A DNA stretch of 64,000 bases from Brevibacillus laterosporus (GTDB taxonomy: Bacteria > Bacillota > Bacilli > Brevibacillales > Brevibacillaceae). Location: assembly GCF_030489605.1 (NCBI RefSeq), contig NZ_JAUKFY010000006.1:173446-237445 (forward strand), read 5' to 3'. The translations under genes were made by a program, and so were the position numbers. This document shows, in pieces, positions 41,580-49,565 of this stretch (its first letter is position 1; every line of letters begins with the position of its first letter). The notes beneath the pieces were generated by a model. The model had not been told where the DNA came from, did no database searches, and was given only the letters and a program-made list of their open reading frames with translations.

Positions 41580-41693
41580 ATTGCTGCACCTCTTGTTAGA
41601 CATTATAGTTTCTGATAAAAAATACTATGATTGCTTACTATGTAGATCCTATCGACATGCTGCAGGGTTTGACTGTATGTTAGTAAAGATTAA

Positions 41694-41709
41694 CGTAATC
41701 TATATTACG
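41694..41709. promoter_or_regulatory. 16-bp palindrome upstream of the NRPS (operator or hairpin)
   Basis: The sequence CGTAAT-4 nt-ATTACG is a perfect 6-bp inverted repeat, 115 bp before the synthetase start. As DNA it resembles a dimeric regulator site; as RNA it would fold into a 6-bp tetraloop hairpin in the leader. No T tract follows. I cannot name a regulator. Confidence 0.35.
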
Positions 41710-41837
41710 GGAGTTATGTCTAGGAATGTAGGAAAGGTTTGAGGCAAAAAACGAAAGTTATGAAGAGGAATCATCATGATGTGAAAGAATTTTAGTTTAT
41801 AGATAAAGTTAATACATATGCACCATCACCTCTTTGT

Positions 41838-41870
41838 TCAAGGATAATTGAAACGGTTGTATGCTGCCAT
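41838..41870 (-). CDS. Micro-ORF (10 aa) in the NRPS leader
   Basis: ATG at 41870 is preceded by AGAGAGGAGG at good spacing, a better ribosome site than that of the synthetase itself. The peptide reads MAAYNRFNYP and then stops at TGA. I know no homologue. A leader peptide that couples translation to synthetase expression is possible, but it has no run of Trp, Orn-precursor or Thr codons of the classic attenuator kind. Evidence is the ribosome site alone. Confidence 0.35.
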   Translation of the reverse strand: MAAYNRFNYP

Positions 41871-41991
41871 AATTGGCCTCCTCTCTTTATGCATAACATA
41901 TTTTTTCAGCGAAAAACGTGAAGCTATCGTATAACCACAATCACATATTTCATAAAAATATATTTTAAGAACAAATAAACACTTGGAACTT

Positions 41992-42000
41992 ATTATAACA
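41992..42000 (-). promoter_or_regulatory. Extended -10 promoter candidate for the NRPS leader
   Basis: Read on the minus strand this is TGTTATAAT, a perfect TATAAT preceded by TGn. The -35 region 17 bp upstream (ATGGAA, 42015-42020) is poor, as is common for extended -10 promoters. It would start an RNA near 41985, about 400 nt before the synthetase start codon. Confidence 0.45.
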
Positions 42001-42113
42001 TATCAGTATTATTCTTCCATCTGTTTTTTTGTAAATTTTATGAACTTCAAATTATATCTCTATGAATCCCAAGATGAAAATATTTAGCAAATCCTAAACA
42101 TGATCGACCTGTA

Positions 42114-43904
42114 TTAGTGGATCGTGATAGTTTTGTTAGAATCGTTTTCCTCTGCAAATAAACGTTGGTACGGGCCTTCTCTCGTTTTTACCTCATTAGG
42201 TGAGCCATGATCCACAATAGCCCCCTGTTCCATCACAAAAATGACATCTGCAATTTCTGCTGTTTGCCTTTGATGTGTTACAATCATAACCGTACGTTGA
42301 CCTTTTAATGCACGAATCGCTTCCCGTACACATGTTTCTGAATGTGAATCTAGAGCAGACGTAGGCTCATCAAATAAAACAATGGGAGCTTTTGATAGTA
42401 AAGCGCGGGCAATGGCAATTCGCTGGCGTTGTCCTCCTGATAAACGTGCCTTGTCCTCTCCAATTCGTGTTTTGTATCCATCAGGCAGCTCCAGTATAAA
42501 CTCGTGAGCAAATGCGGCCTTAGCTGCTTCGACAAGCTCCTCTATTTCTGCATCTGGTCTCCCGAATCTAATATTTTCTTCAATGGTCCCTTCAAATAAA
42601 TGCGGGTCCTGAGGAACATAGGCGATCAATTCCCTCACCTGTGTAAGCGTATGATCTTTTGCATTTTTAGCAAAGTAATAAATATCGCCTTCCGCAGGGG
42701 GATAAAATCCTAACAGCGCTTTTAATAACGTACTTTTACCAGAACCACTTGTTCCGACAACCGCAGTTAGTTCACCGGCCCTAACTGACAAAGAAACATG
42801 ATTTAATACCTGATTCACGCCGCGTTGTAGGACAATATCCTGTAACGAGAATGCCTCGGTAGATGAACAACTGTTGACATGATCAAACTGTTTTTCAGAT
42901 TCTTCACGAGAAATGACCAGATCAATTTGTTCAACAGGGTGATTCAACAGACCATACACTCTGGCTGAGCCCGATAAGGAATGTTGCAGGGAAGCAATAA
43001 TTCTGCCAAACTCTAGGAAAATAAACACCATAGTCGTCTGTAACTGCACGAGTTGTCCCAAAACACCTAGTTCATTTTTGGTATAGATAAACAAGCCAAC
43101 AACTAACATACCTCCGAACATGACAAAACTAAACAAAAAATTGATAGCATCTAATAGCCCTGTCTTAAAACCCTGGCTATTTGCGGTTTGCGTTAGCTCC
43201 TTATTTGTATCAGCTAGATCCTCTCTAACCGTTTTCCCTGCAGAGAAGGTTTTAATAATTGGCAATCCTTCTATAAACCCTGCTATCTTTGCTGTTATTT
43301 CTCCCAATTTTGCTTGAAGCCGATCATTTGTCTCCCTTAACGGCTGAACAAACCGAATATTTACAAAAGTGATTCCAATTCCCAGCACGATAAAAATAAG
43401 AGAGAACCTCCAATCCATGATCAGCATTGTGGTAGTTACCATCACCAAAGTCATCACATTTTGCAAAATATTGCGCATACTTTCTCCATACGCCTCTTCC
43501 ATGTTGTGTGCATCGTTTATGATACGAGATACCATTTCACCAGGATGATTAGCTTCAAAATAAGAAACGGGCAACTTGGTAAGATGTTCGTACAGCGTTA
43601 CTCTAATATCGGCCATCGTCTTTTTTATGATTCGTTGCAGATTATAGTGAATAAAAGGAACTGCTGCGCTAAAAAAAAGAAAGGTTAGACTAATCAGAAT
43701 GGAGGATCGAACCAATGACTCTAAGCTGCCATTTACTGATGCCGTAATTAGTTCGTTAAGCGCAAAGCTGATCGCTACTGGCAATGCCCCCATAATGGTG
43801 CAGTCGGCCAGTAAAGCGAAAAGATAGGCTCGCCGTCGTGATTTTAGAAATATTAGCATATCCTTCCATTCCAAGTAGGCCTTTTGTAGTCCGTGTAATC
43901 CCAT
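42114..43904 (-). CDS. ABC exporter half-transporter (second of pair)
   Basis: This 596-residue fused TMD-NBD protein belongs to the ABCB-like exporter class. Six hydrophobic segments fill residues ~25-310. The ATPase half has Walker A GTSGSGKST, a Q-loop in YVPQDPHLF, signature LSGGQRQR, Walker B VLFDEPTSALD and the switch His in VTHQ. GGGAGG lies 6 nt before the ATG. It follows its partner gene by 14 bp and precedes the synthetase on the same strand, so a heterodimeric pump exporting or giving resistance to the lipopeptide is the natural reading. That role rests on context only. Confidence 0.93.
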   Translation of the reverse strand: MGLHGLQKAYLEWKDMLIFLKSRRRAYLFALLADCTIMGALPVAISFALNELITASVNGSLESLVRSSILISLTFLFFSAAVPFIHYNLQRIIKKTMADIRVTLYEHLTKLPVSYFEANHPGEMVSRIINDAHNMEEAYGESMRNILQNVMTLVMVTTTMLIMDWRFSLIFIVLGIGITFVNIRFVQPLRETNDRLQAKLGEITAKIAGFIEGLPIIKTFSAGKTVREDLADTNKELTQTANSQGFKTGLLDAINFLFSFVMFGGMLVVGLFIYTKNELGVLGQLVQLQTTMVFIFLEFGRIIASLQHSLSGSARVYGLLNHPVEQIDLVISREESEKQFDHVNSCSSTEAFSLQDIVLQRGVNQVLNHVSLSVRAGELTAVVGTSGSGKSTLLKALLGFYPPAEGDIYYFAKNAKDHTLTQVRELIAYVPQDPHLFEGTIEENIRFGRPDAEIEELVEAAKAAFAHEFILELPDGYKTRIGEDKARLSGGQRQRIAIARALLSKAPIVLFDEPTSALDSHSETCVREAIRALKGQRTVMIVTHQRQTAEIADVIFVMEQGAIVDHGSPNEVKTREGPYQRLFAEENDSNKTITIH

Positions 43905-43918
43905 TGTATTCCTCCCAT

Positions 43919-45712
43919 TTACTTCACTGAAAGACTAGGCTGTATGAGACAGTGATCCTGAACCTGCGGATCGTAGAGCTTTCGATACAATCCGTTTGCC
44001 TTCATTAATTCGCGATGTGTTCCCCGTTCTACAATATTTCCACGATCCAACACCCAGATTTCATCACAATGTCGAATGGAAGAAAAACGATGTGCCACCA
44101 TCACAACGGTCTTTTTTTCTAAAAGCTTTTTAAGTCCTTCTTGGAACAAAAGCTCTGACTGAGCATCCAAAGCCGAAGTAGGCTCGTCCATAATAATAAA
44201 GGGTGCATTCTTAATAAAGGCGCGTGCAATGGCTATCCGTTGTTTTTGACCACCGGATAATTGGAACCCCCCCTCACCCACAACAGTTTGGTAGCCCTGA
44301 GACAATCCCGAAATAAATTCATGTGCATTCGCCAGTGTTGCTGCCTCTACAATTTCTCCAAGGGTTGCATCTTCTTTTCCAAAGGCAATATTTTCCGCAA
44401 TCGACTTAGAAAACAAAAAGACATCCTGCGGGACATAGGCAATGAAGGATAGCAGCGATGCGACATCCCAATTTTGTGAATAAGAATGACCGCCATTGAC
44501 CCGGAAATGTCCCGTATTTGGAACATAAAGGCCGCAAAGCAGCTTCACAATCGTTGATTTTCCGCCCCCGCTTGGCCCAACAACGGCGATATGCCTGCCC
44601 GTTTTTAGCTCAAAATCTAAATTATGTAACACGGGAGGCTTTTGTTCATCATATGTAAAGGAGATTTGGTTGAATTGTAAACAAAAATCTTTCGATAAAT
44701 AATCCTTGGGTATCTCTGAGGGAATGATTTCCTCTTCAGGTAAAGACAAAATCTCCCCCGTGCGTCTATACGATCCTAGTGCTTGTTGAAATTGAATAAT
44801 TAATTCGGGAAGAACTGAAACAGGCTGTATAATATGTCCCAAGAAATAAATAAAGGCGATTAACTCTGCTGGTTTCAATTCCTGGTGGGCAATTAGATAA
44901 GCTCCAAACAGAATGCAAAACACCAGCGGACTTGACATAAATATAATATGAAGCGGATTTAGCCAAGCATGTCTGCGTTCAATCTTTAAATTCAGTTGTA
45001 GCATTTGTTCGATTGACGTTTTGAATCTTCGAAAGAAAGCTTCATATAAATGAAACACTTTAATGATTGGAATTCCTGAGATAGTATCTTTCATAATAGA
45101 GGCTGTTCGGCCGACCTGCTGTTGTAGTTCGTAGGAGTAGGCATTTAGAGGTTTGCTTATCAAAGCTGCAAAAAGTAATGCAAACGGAACCAAAGACAAG
45201 CTAAAAAGGATAAGTTTCCAGCTAATCAAGAAGAGGTACACAAAAGCAGCGATAAACATAAGAGGCTCAATGATTAGTTTTGGAAAGTGTTCAGTCAAAA
45301 ATCGTTGTACAATTGTTAAATCATTAGAGAATCGGGATAAAAGATCCCCAGTGCTGTATTTTTCTACAGAGGCAAAGGAGGCATGCTCTAATTTTTCGGC
45401 AAAACGATTTCGTAAATCTCTAATAATGGAAGAACTAAATTTGGTAGACAACCATTTCACTAGAAAGTGAGCAATCATCCCGATCATGACACAAATTCCA
45501 AACACATACAATAAATTGTTCATATGATCCTGAGTGTCAACGATAGAATACGAAACCATCTGCTGAATATTGTATCCGATCACAACTTCTACAAGAACAG
45601 CTACAATGCTACAGACCACAATTAATACCAGCAAATACCAGTATGTAAAAATTGTTGCTACTATTTTTCCCCACATTGATTCTTGTAATTGACTACGTAT
45701 TCTTTTTAACAA
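43919..45712 (-). CDS. ABC exporter half-transporter (first of pair)
   Basis: This 597-residue TMD-NBD protein has six membrane segments in residues ~20-310 and Walker A GPSGGGKST, Q-loop YVPQDVFLF, signature LSGGQKQR, Walker B IIMDEPTSALD and H-loop AHRF. Both proteins of the pair keep complete catalytic motifs, so neither site looks degenerate. The start is TTG at 45712, with GGGGAGAG 6-7 nt upstream; the next in-frame ATG (12 codons in) has no ribosome site. It is the first gene of the transcription unit. A weak promoter candidate is TTGAAA-15-TATAAA near 45833-45859. Confidence 0.92.
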   Translation of the reverse strand: MLKRIRSQLQESMWGKIVATIFTYWYLLVLIVVCSIVAVLVEVVIGYNIQQMVSYSIVDTQDHMNNLLYVFGICVMIGMIAHFLVKWLSTKFSSSIIRDLRNRFAEKLEHASFASVEKYSTGDLLSRFSNDLTIVQRFLTEHFPKLIIEPLMFIAAFVYLFLISWKLILFSLSLVPFALLFAALISKPLNAYSYELQQQVGRTASIMKDTISGIPIIKVFHLYEAFFRRFKTSIEQMLQLNLKIERRHAWLNPLHIIFMSSPLVFCILFGAYLIAHQELKPAELIAFIYFLGHIIQPVSVLPELIIQFQQALGSYRRTGEILSLPEEEIIPSEIPKDYLSKDFCLQFNQISFTYDEQKPPVLHNLDFELKTGRHIAVVGPSGGGKSTIVKLLCGLYVPNTGHFRVNGGHSYSQNWDVASLLSFIAYVPQDVFLFSKSIAENIAFGKEDATLGEIVEAATLANAHEFISGLSQGYQTVVGEGGFQLSGGQKQRIAIARAFIKNAPFIIMDEPTSALDAQSELLFQEGLKKLLEKKTVVMVAHRFSSIRHCDEIWVLDRGNIVERGTHRELMKANGLYRKLYDPQVQDHCLIQPSLSVK

Positions 45713-46343
45713 GTTGTTCTCTCCCCAAGATTTCCCTGATTTCTGTTACCTATAAATAAGAGTACACTATTTTTCAGCAGTTGTTTAGTTAATTTTTTAC
45801 AAACATTCTTCAAATTTTAAATTAAGCAATTTTTTATACCTACCCATCTTTCCTTTCAAAAAGGTTTATTGGTAAAAAATAGTTATCTACTGTTAGTAAT
45901 CTTGTATCATTGTAAAATTAGCTAACTCATGAAGGAGTGGACGATGGAAAAGAAAGTTTACTCATCAGTCCTATGCCTGTTTCATTATCCAAAATTCGAT
46001 TCTCTCGATCCCGAGCCTTTTCTGTCGTAGATTACAGCCGGCTTCATCCAGTTAAATGGAACAGTTTATAGAAGATAACGAAGAAGAACAGTTTATCAAG
46101 CTTCTTTGTTATCAAGCATGGTTGCGGAACAGATTTGTCACATATTAGATACTCATGCTAGCATCGCAGGCCATCATGGTAAGCTGTAATGCCGGACAAA
46201 AAGTTGCAGTCTAACCTTAACAAAATAAAGCTAATATGCGAAAAAAAGCTCGGTCATCATACCAAGCTTCTCGACGTGAACAAATCTTCTTTTCTTTACG
46301 ACCTGTTGGAGGGGTTTTTATACTGCATGCTTTAAACAACTCT
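45713..46343. other. 631-bp gap with degenerate sequence
   Basis: The exporter genes read away to the left. The gap has an AT-rich promoter-like part (45780-45920). A 28-codon ORF on the plus strand (45944-46030) has a good ribosome site. From ~46030 to 46320 the sequence has coding-like composition but stops in every frame. It looks like a decayed gene that I cannot identify. This gap is a plausible right boundary of the lipopeptide locus. Confidence 0.4.
45944..46030 (+). pseudogene. Short ORF (28 aa), possibly the 5' stub of a decayed gene
   Basis: ATG at 45944 has GAAGGAGTGG 3 nt upstream, and 28 codons end at TAG. The peptide begins MEKKVYSSVLCLF. The following 290 bp look like broken coding sequence, so this may be the start of a disrupted gene rather than a real small protein. 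It has no recognised family. Confidence 0.25.
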
Positions 46344-46535
46344 TTACTTATAAAAGAAATAAAAGAAAATTCCCAAAAAAATAACGGTGCATATGACGTA
46401 AAACATTGTTAATCTGGTTAAATTTCTTTTTGTCTTCGTACCATAATTATGATCCTTTGGCTTTATCCCTACCAGGATAGTCCCAATGGCAGCTACCAAA
46501 ACGATCAAAAAAATGAAAGGTATGAGATAAGTCAT
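46344..46535 (-). CDS. Small two-TM membrane protein
   Basis: The product has 63 residues when started at ATG 46535 (AAAGAG 9 nt upstream); an in-frame TTG at 46544 is the alternative. Two hydrophobic segments (about residues 2-22 and 42-60) flank a charged loop rich in Lys, Thr and Arg. Size and layout recall small membrane proteins that databases often label as possible contributors to bacillithiol synthesis (BshB3-like); that is recollection, not a demonstrated match. It lies 30 bp after a 43-codon ORF on the same strand and may be translated with it. Confidence 0.55.
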   Translation of the reverse strand: MTYLIPFIFLIVLVAAIGTILVGIKPKDHNYGTKTKRNLTRLTMFYVICTVIFLGIFFYFFYK

Positions 46536-46565
46536 TCGTTTCAACTCTTTCTGCCGTTTTACTTA

Positions 46566-46697
46566 TCATACCTCATGATTGTAATAGTCGCGACCATCCA
46601 CTTTGCGTTTATTTTGCCCATCCAGTTCGTTACGCTTTGTTATTGCGTGCTTGATTTCATTTGCTTCTCTTTTTAAATGATCTGGTCTGAGAGTCAT
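46566..46697 (-). CDS. Small hydrophilic ORF (43 aa)
   Basis: ATG at 46697 opens a 43-codon frame ending in TGA, just before the small membrane protein. The peptide begins MTLRPDHLKREANE and is rich in Lys, Arg, Glu and Asn, with no membrane segment. The ribosome site is fair (GAAGTGG, 6-7 nt upstream). A promoter-like pair TTGTTC-18-TATGAT lies ~95 bp upstream. I recognise no family. Confidence 0.4.
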   Translation of the reverse strand: MTLRPDHLKREANEIKHAITKRNELDGQNKRKVDGRDYYNHEV

Positions 46698-46830
46698 TTT
46701 GAAGCCACTTCTTATCTTCCTCTGCTAATTTCCTAACGAGTTACTTTTTCGCTTTGCAAAATCCCTCTCTCCTCAGTAAAATCATATCATTTTGCCGAAA
46801 ATGGGAACAATGATTGTCTTCCCTAATAAT

Positions 46831-46876
46831 AAAAAGGAGTGGATTTGCAGCTTTTATGCTCTGCGTGTCCACCCTT
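46831..46876 (-). terminator. Intrinsic terminator of the IMP-family gene
   Basis: On the minus strand an imperfect stem (GGGTGGA and GCAG pairing with CTGC and TCCACTCC) is followed by TTTTTATT. It lies about 35 bp after the stop of the phosphatase-family gene. Confidence 0.6.
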
Positions 46877-46911
46877 GCTTCGCTTTATTACCTCTTGTTC
46901 TTTTACAACTC

Positions 46912-47718
46912 CTACAACACCATTCGCAATTGGTTTTGCATTTTTTGCTGAACATTATTGTTAGCCGCAATAATTCCAAATGTGCCCCAAGTAAAATTCT
47001 TACCTCTGCTATCTGTGACAACTCCCCTTGCTTCTTGCACTAATAATGCACCTGCTATCCAATTATAGAAGTCGTAGCCAAATTCATAATACCCGTCTAA
47101 ACGTCCACTCGCTACATAAGCAAGCTGAAGAGACACAGAGCCAAGCATTCGAACTGCGAATACCTTTGGAGTCATTTGGTTGAAGCCTTTAAACGTTAAA
47201 GCAGTCACTTCTTCATCTTTTTTTGCATAAGAAGGAGGTGTTGTCGCAATAATGGAATCCTGCAATTTTTGCTTTTGTGCCACTCCAATTCTTTTACCGT
47301 TTAAATAGGCCCCTTCATTAGCAATTGCATGAAAAAATTCTTGATGGGACGGATCGTAAACAAAAGAAAGAACAGGTTGATTATTACGGATTAGACAGAG
47401 CGTTATCGCAAACGAATAAATACCTTGTAAAAACTGCACCGCACCATCTATGGCATCACATACCCAATATTCCCCCTGAAATTCTGCACAGTTCTGACGA
47501 TTTATTGCAAATTCCAAATCAGACCAGAGAATATGCGGATATTTTTTGGCAAGTGCCTCCTTGATTTCAAAGGTTGACCATCTATTCGATTCTTCAAATT
47601 GCTGAAATAAGTCCTCAACCGTAGTTGATCGATACTCTTTCTTCAAATTTTCATACAAACCTGTCCCTACTCTTCTTAATAGCTCTTCACAAAAACGAAT
47701 ATCAATGGCACTCATCAT
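46912..47718 (-). CDS. Inositol monophosphatase family protein
   Basis: The product has about 268 residues. It carries the family's metal-site motif as WVCDAIDGAVQF and the C-terminal motif as YDFYNWIAGALLVQEARG. The two Asp ligands and the late Asp are kept. The usual Thr after the IDG core is Ala, and the upstream Glu-Glu motif is degenerate (WSDLEFA), so activity on inositol phosphate or related phosphates is uncertain. The start is ATG 47718 (or the adjacent ATG 47715), placed by AGGAAGGG upstream; the longer reading to 47757 lacks a ribosome site. A terminator follows. Confidence 0.85.
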   Translation of the reverse strand: MMSAIDIRFCEELLRRVGTGLYENLKKEYRSTTVEDLFQQFEESNRWSTFEIKEALAKKYPHILWSDLEFAINRQNCAEFQGEYWVCDAIDGAVQFLQGIYSFAITLCLIRNNQPVLSFVYDPSHQEFFHAIANEGAYLNGKRIGVAQKQKLQDSIIATTPPSYAKKDEEVTALTFKGFNQMTPKVFAVRMLGSVSLQLAYVASGRLDGYYEFGYDFYNWIAGALLVQEARGVVTDSRGKNFTWGTFGIIAANNNVQQKMQNQLRMVL

Positions 47719-47827
47719 AAATCCCTTCCTTTTATACTGTGAATGATAGTAATTCAAAATTGTGTTTCAATTCATGCATACCAGGTCAGATTTATTGCTT
47801 AGTAAAAGCTGTTTTCCTCCACCTTAT

Positions 47828-47877
47828 TAGTAGTATTTTAAAATACCTCTATAGAGAAGCATGTTAAAATACTACTA
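47828..47877. repeat. Perfect 14-bp inverted repeat
   Basis: Arms TAGTAGTATTTTAA (47828-47841) and its complement (47864-47877) enclose 22 nt with a small CTCTATAGAG palindrome. No T tract follows on either strand, so it is not a standard terminator. It could be a miniature element end, an operator or an mRNA structure upstream of the phosphatase-family gene. Confidence 0.6.
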
Positions 47878-48080
47878 TTGTTCTTCAAAAAATTCAATAA
47901 AATAGGACAATCCTGGTGCGTTACAGCAGAGCATTCTCCCATTTTATATGCCGTAAAAACTATGGAATGACGCCCTGTCGTAGCTATATAATCAAAAAGT
48001 GTTATTCTTTACTAACATGATACCCTCGAAGGAAAATTTGAAAATTTGAGATTCAACTGGATTGGACTTTTCTATCTCAT

Positions 48081-48130
48081 AAAAAAAGACATTCCCTCCA
48101 GTACAACTACAGATTACTTGAGGAAATGTC
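48081..48130 (-). terminator. Intrinsic terminator after mrfB
   Basis: On the minus strand an 11-bp stem with one mismatch (GACATTTCCTC against GAGGGAATGTC) runs into eight T residues. It ends the mrfA-mrfB unit about 50 bp past the mrfB stop. Confidence 0.8.
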
Positions 48131-48182
48131 CTTTGTTAAACCATATAAATTGATAAAATGACAACACATTCCTAACACCAAT

Positions 48183-49565
48183 TCATCTTGTAGCCTCTTC
48201 ATCAAACAAGCTCTCACTTACCTGCCCCAGCTTTTTCTCTATGCGCAAAAGCCTTTTTTCATACATTTCGCGTTCGGTTTTATTCCTTTGCCGCAAATAT
48301 GCCGTTTTCTTTTGCCAGCGCTCAAAGGCCATTTTGGTATACGCATATGCCTTGTCATACTCTTTTAATTGATGCTCACAAATCTTGGCTGCCTCGATAC
48401 AAATCTCCTCGGTACCCCATTCTTTGTCCTGTAAGCAGGCATCATAGCAATAAAGAGCCTTACTCCATTCCTTTTGACGCTTAAATATATGCCCTAGCGC
48501 AGCTTTTGCCCGCCCAGCATAAGGATGTTTGCTCCGAGCCACTTCCTTGTAATGTGACAGAGCCATGTGCTCCGATCCGATCGCCTCATACCAGCGTGCC
48601 ACTTCATATCGCTCTTCCATAGACATCGCAATAGTCTCTGCAGACAACAGCATATAAGAGATGTGAATATAGAGTGTAATAAGGGATAGAACATCTACTT
48701 CATTATGCTGAAGCACACCAGCAATATGTTCTGGATTCTGCTCTCTGACGTATTCAAAATATAGCATTGGGGCTAGTGAACCAGGTATGTCTTCCAAGCG
48801 TCTGATTCCTAGTTTTTGTTGTTCTACGATCGACAAGCGACAAGAAACAAGTTCATTTTTCCATAGCCTTCTCGCGCCATGCAACAAATCGATATGACCA
48901 AACACAGGCAAGGCTGGCACATCGTTTCGTACCAGCGTATGTCTAGTTTTTACCTGAGGCCAATCAAACGCCTTTCCATTATAGGTGACAAGTTGTTTGG
49001 ATTCTTTTACATCTGCTAAAAATGACTGATACAACGTAATTTCAGAAAAAGGATCGGTTAAGAAATGCTGACGAACAACCACCTCATCCTGTTCCCATTT
49101 ACTATAACCCAATAAGAAGATGGTATTACCCACCCCACCGTGTAAACCAGTTGTTTCTGTATCAAAGAATAGTAAATCCTCTGGGCGTTTGTTAGCAGCA
49201 GACAGAGGATGCTCCAGGCCGCTTTCGTTCCATTTGTCGATAACATCAAGCAACGCCGAAAATTCATAATTCCCATGAATCATGTCTAAGGGATAACGAA
49301 CTTCTCGTACCATAGCGTATTCCTCTTCGCCAAAGAATGGTTTGGCTTGAAGACGTCGCCACGTATCTGCATAAGGAATCTGAAATTGGGGTGATTCATA
49401 AACGCTTCGTTTACATTCCGACTGCTCTGATCTTTGTATGCTGGACGCGGGTATGTCACTCTGTTGTTTGGACTCTGCATGCTTTTCCTGCTGATCCGAC
49501 TGCTCATTATTACTTTCGAGCGTCAGGTGCTTTTTCATTCGTTGCAATTTATTTTTAAGAGACAA
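48183..49565 (-). CDS. mrfB: RNase H-like 3'-5' exonuclease MrfB (YprB)
   Basis: The product is a 460-residue DEDD-type nuclease. FFDTETTGL lies near residue 135 with the first Asp and Glu. It is followed by VTYNGKAFDWP, HIDLLHGARR and HNEVDVLSL with the remaining acidic and His residues. The C-terminal third is helical and repeat-like (TPR-like). In B. subtilis MrfB works with the helicase MrfA to repair mitomycin C lesions. I start it at TTG 49565 (AAGGGGG 8 nt upstream, N-terminus MSLKNKLQRMKK), which overlaps the mrfA stop by 11 bp. A longer reading to ATG 49661 would overlap mrfA by 107 bp and lacks a ribosome site. Confidence 0.9.
   Translation of the reverse strand: MSLKNKLQRMKKHLTLESNNEQSDQQEKHAESKQQSDIPASSIQRSEQSECKRSVYESPQFQIPYADTWRRLQAKPFFGEEEYAMVREVRYPLDMIHGNYEFSALLDVIDKWNESGLEHPLSAANKRPEDLLFFDTETTGLHGGVGNTIFLLGYSKWEQDEVVVRQHFLTDPFSEITLYQSFLADVKESKQLVTYNGKAFDWPQVKTRHTLVRNDVPALPVFGHIDLLHGARRLWKNELVSCRLSIVEQQKLGIRRLEDIPGSLAPMLYFEYVREQNPEHIAGVLQHNEVDVLSLITLYIHISYMLLSAETIAMSMEERYEVARWYEAIGSEHMALSHYKEVARSKHPYAGRAKAALGHIFKRQKEWSKALYCYDACLQDKEWGTEEICIEAAKICEHQLKEYDKAYAYTKMAFERWQKKTAYLRQRNKTEREMYEKRLLRIEKKLGQVSESLFDEEATR

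Larger units (their letters stand above)
41604..42113 (-). other. NRPS leader region, about 510 bp without a conventional gene
   Basis: This gap separates the exporter genes from the synthetase start. In transcription order it holds an extended -10 promoter candidate (41992-42000), a 10-codon micro-ORF with a strong ribosome site (41870-41838), and a perfect 6-bp hairpin/operator-like palindrome (41709-41694). I see no clear terminator after the exporter gene, so read-through into the synthetase is also possible. Confidence 0.6.
47758..48182. other. Gap with a 14-bp inverted repeat and the mrfB terminator
   Basis: The 425 bp hold a perfect inverted repeat (47828-47877) and a strong intrinsic terminator (48081-48130). 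No ORF with a ribosome site was seen. The rest is AT-rich with nothing recognisable. Confidence 0.5.
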
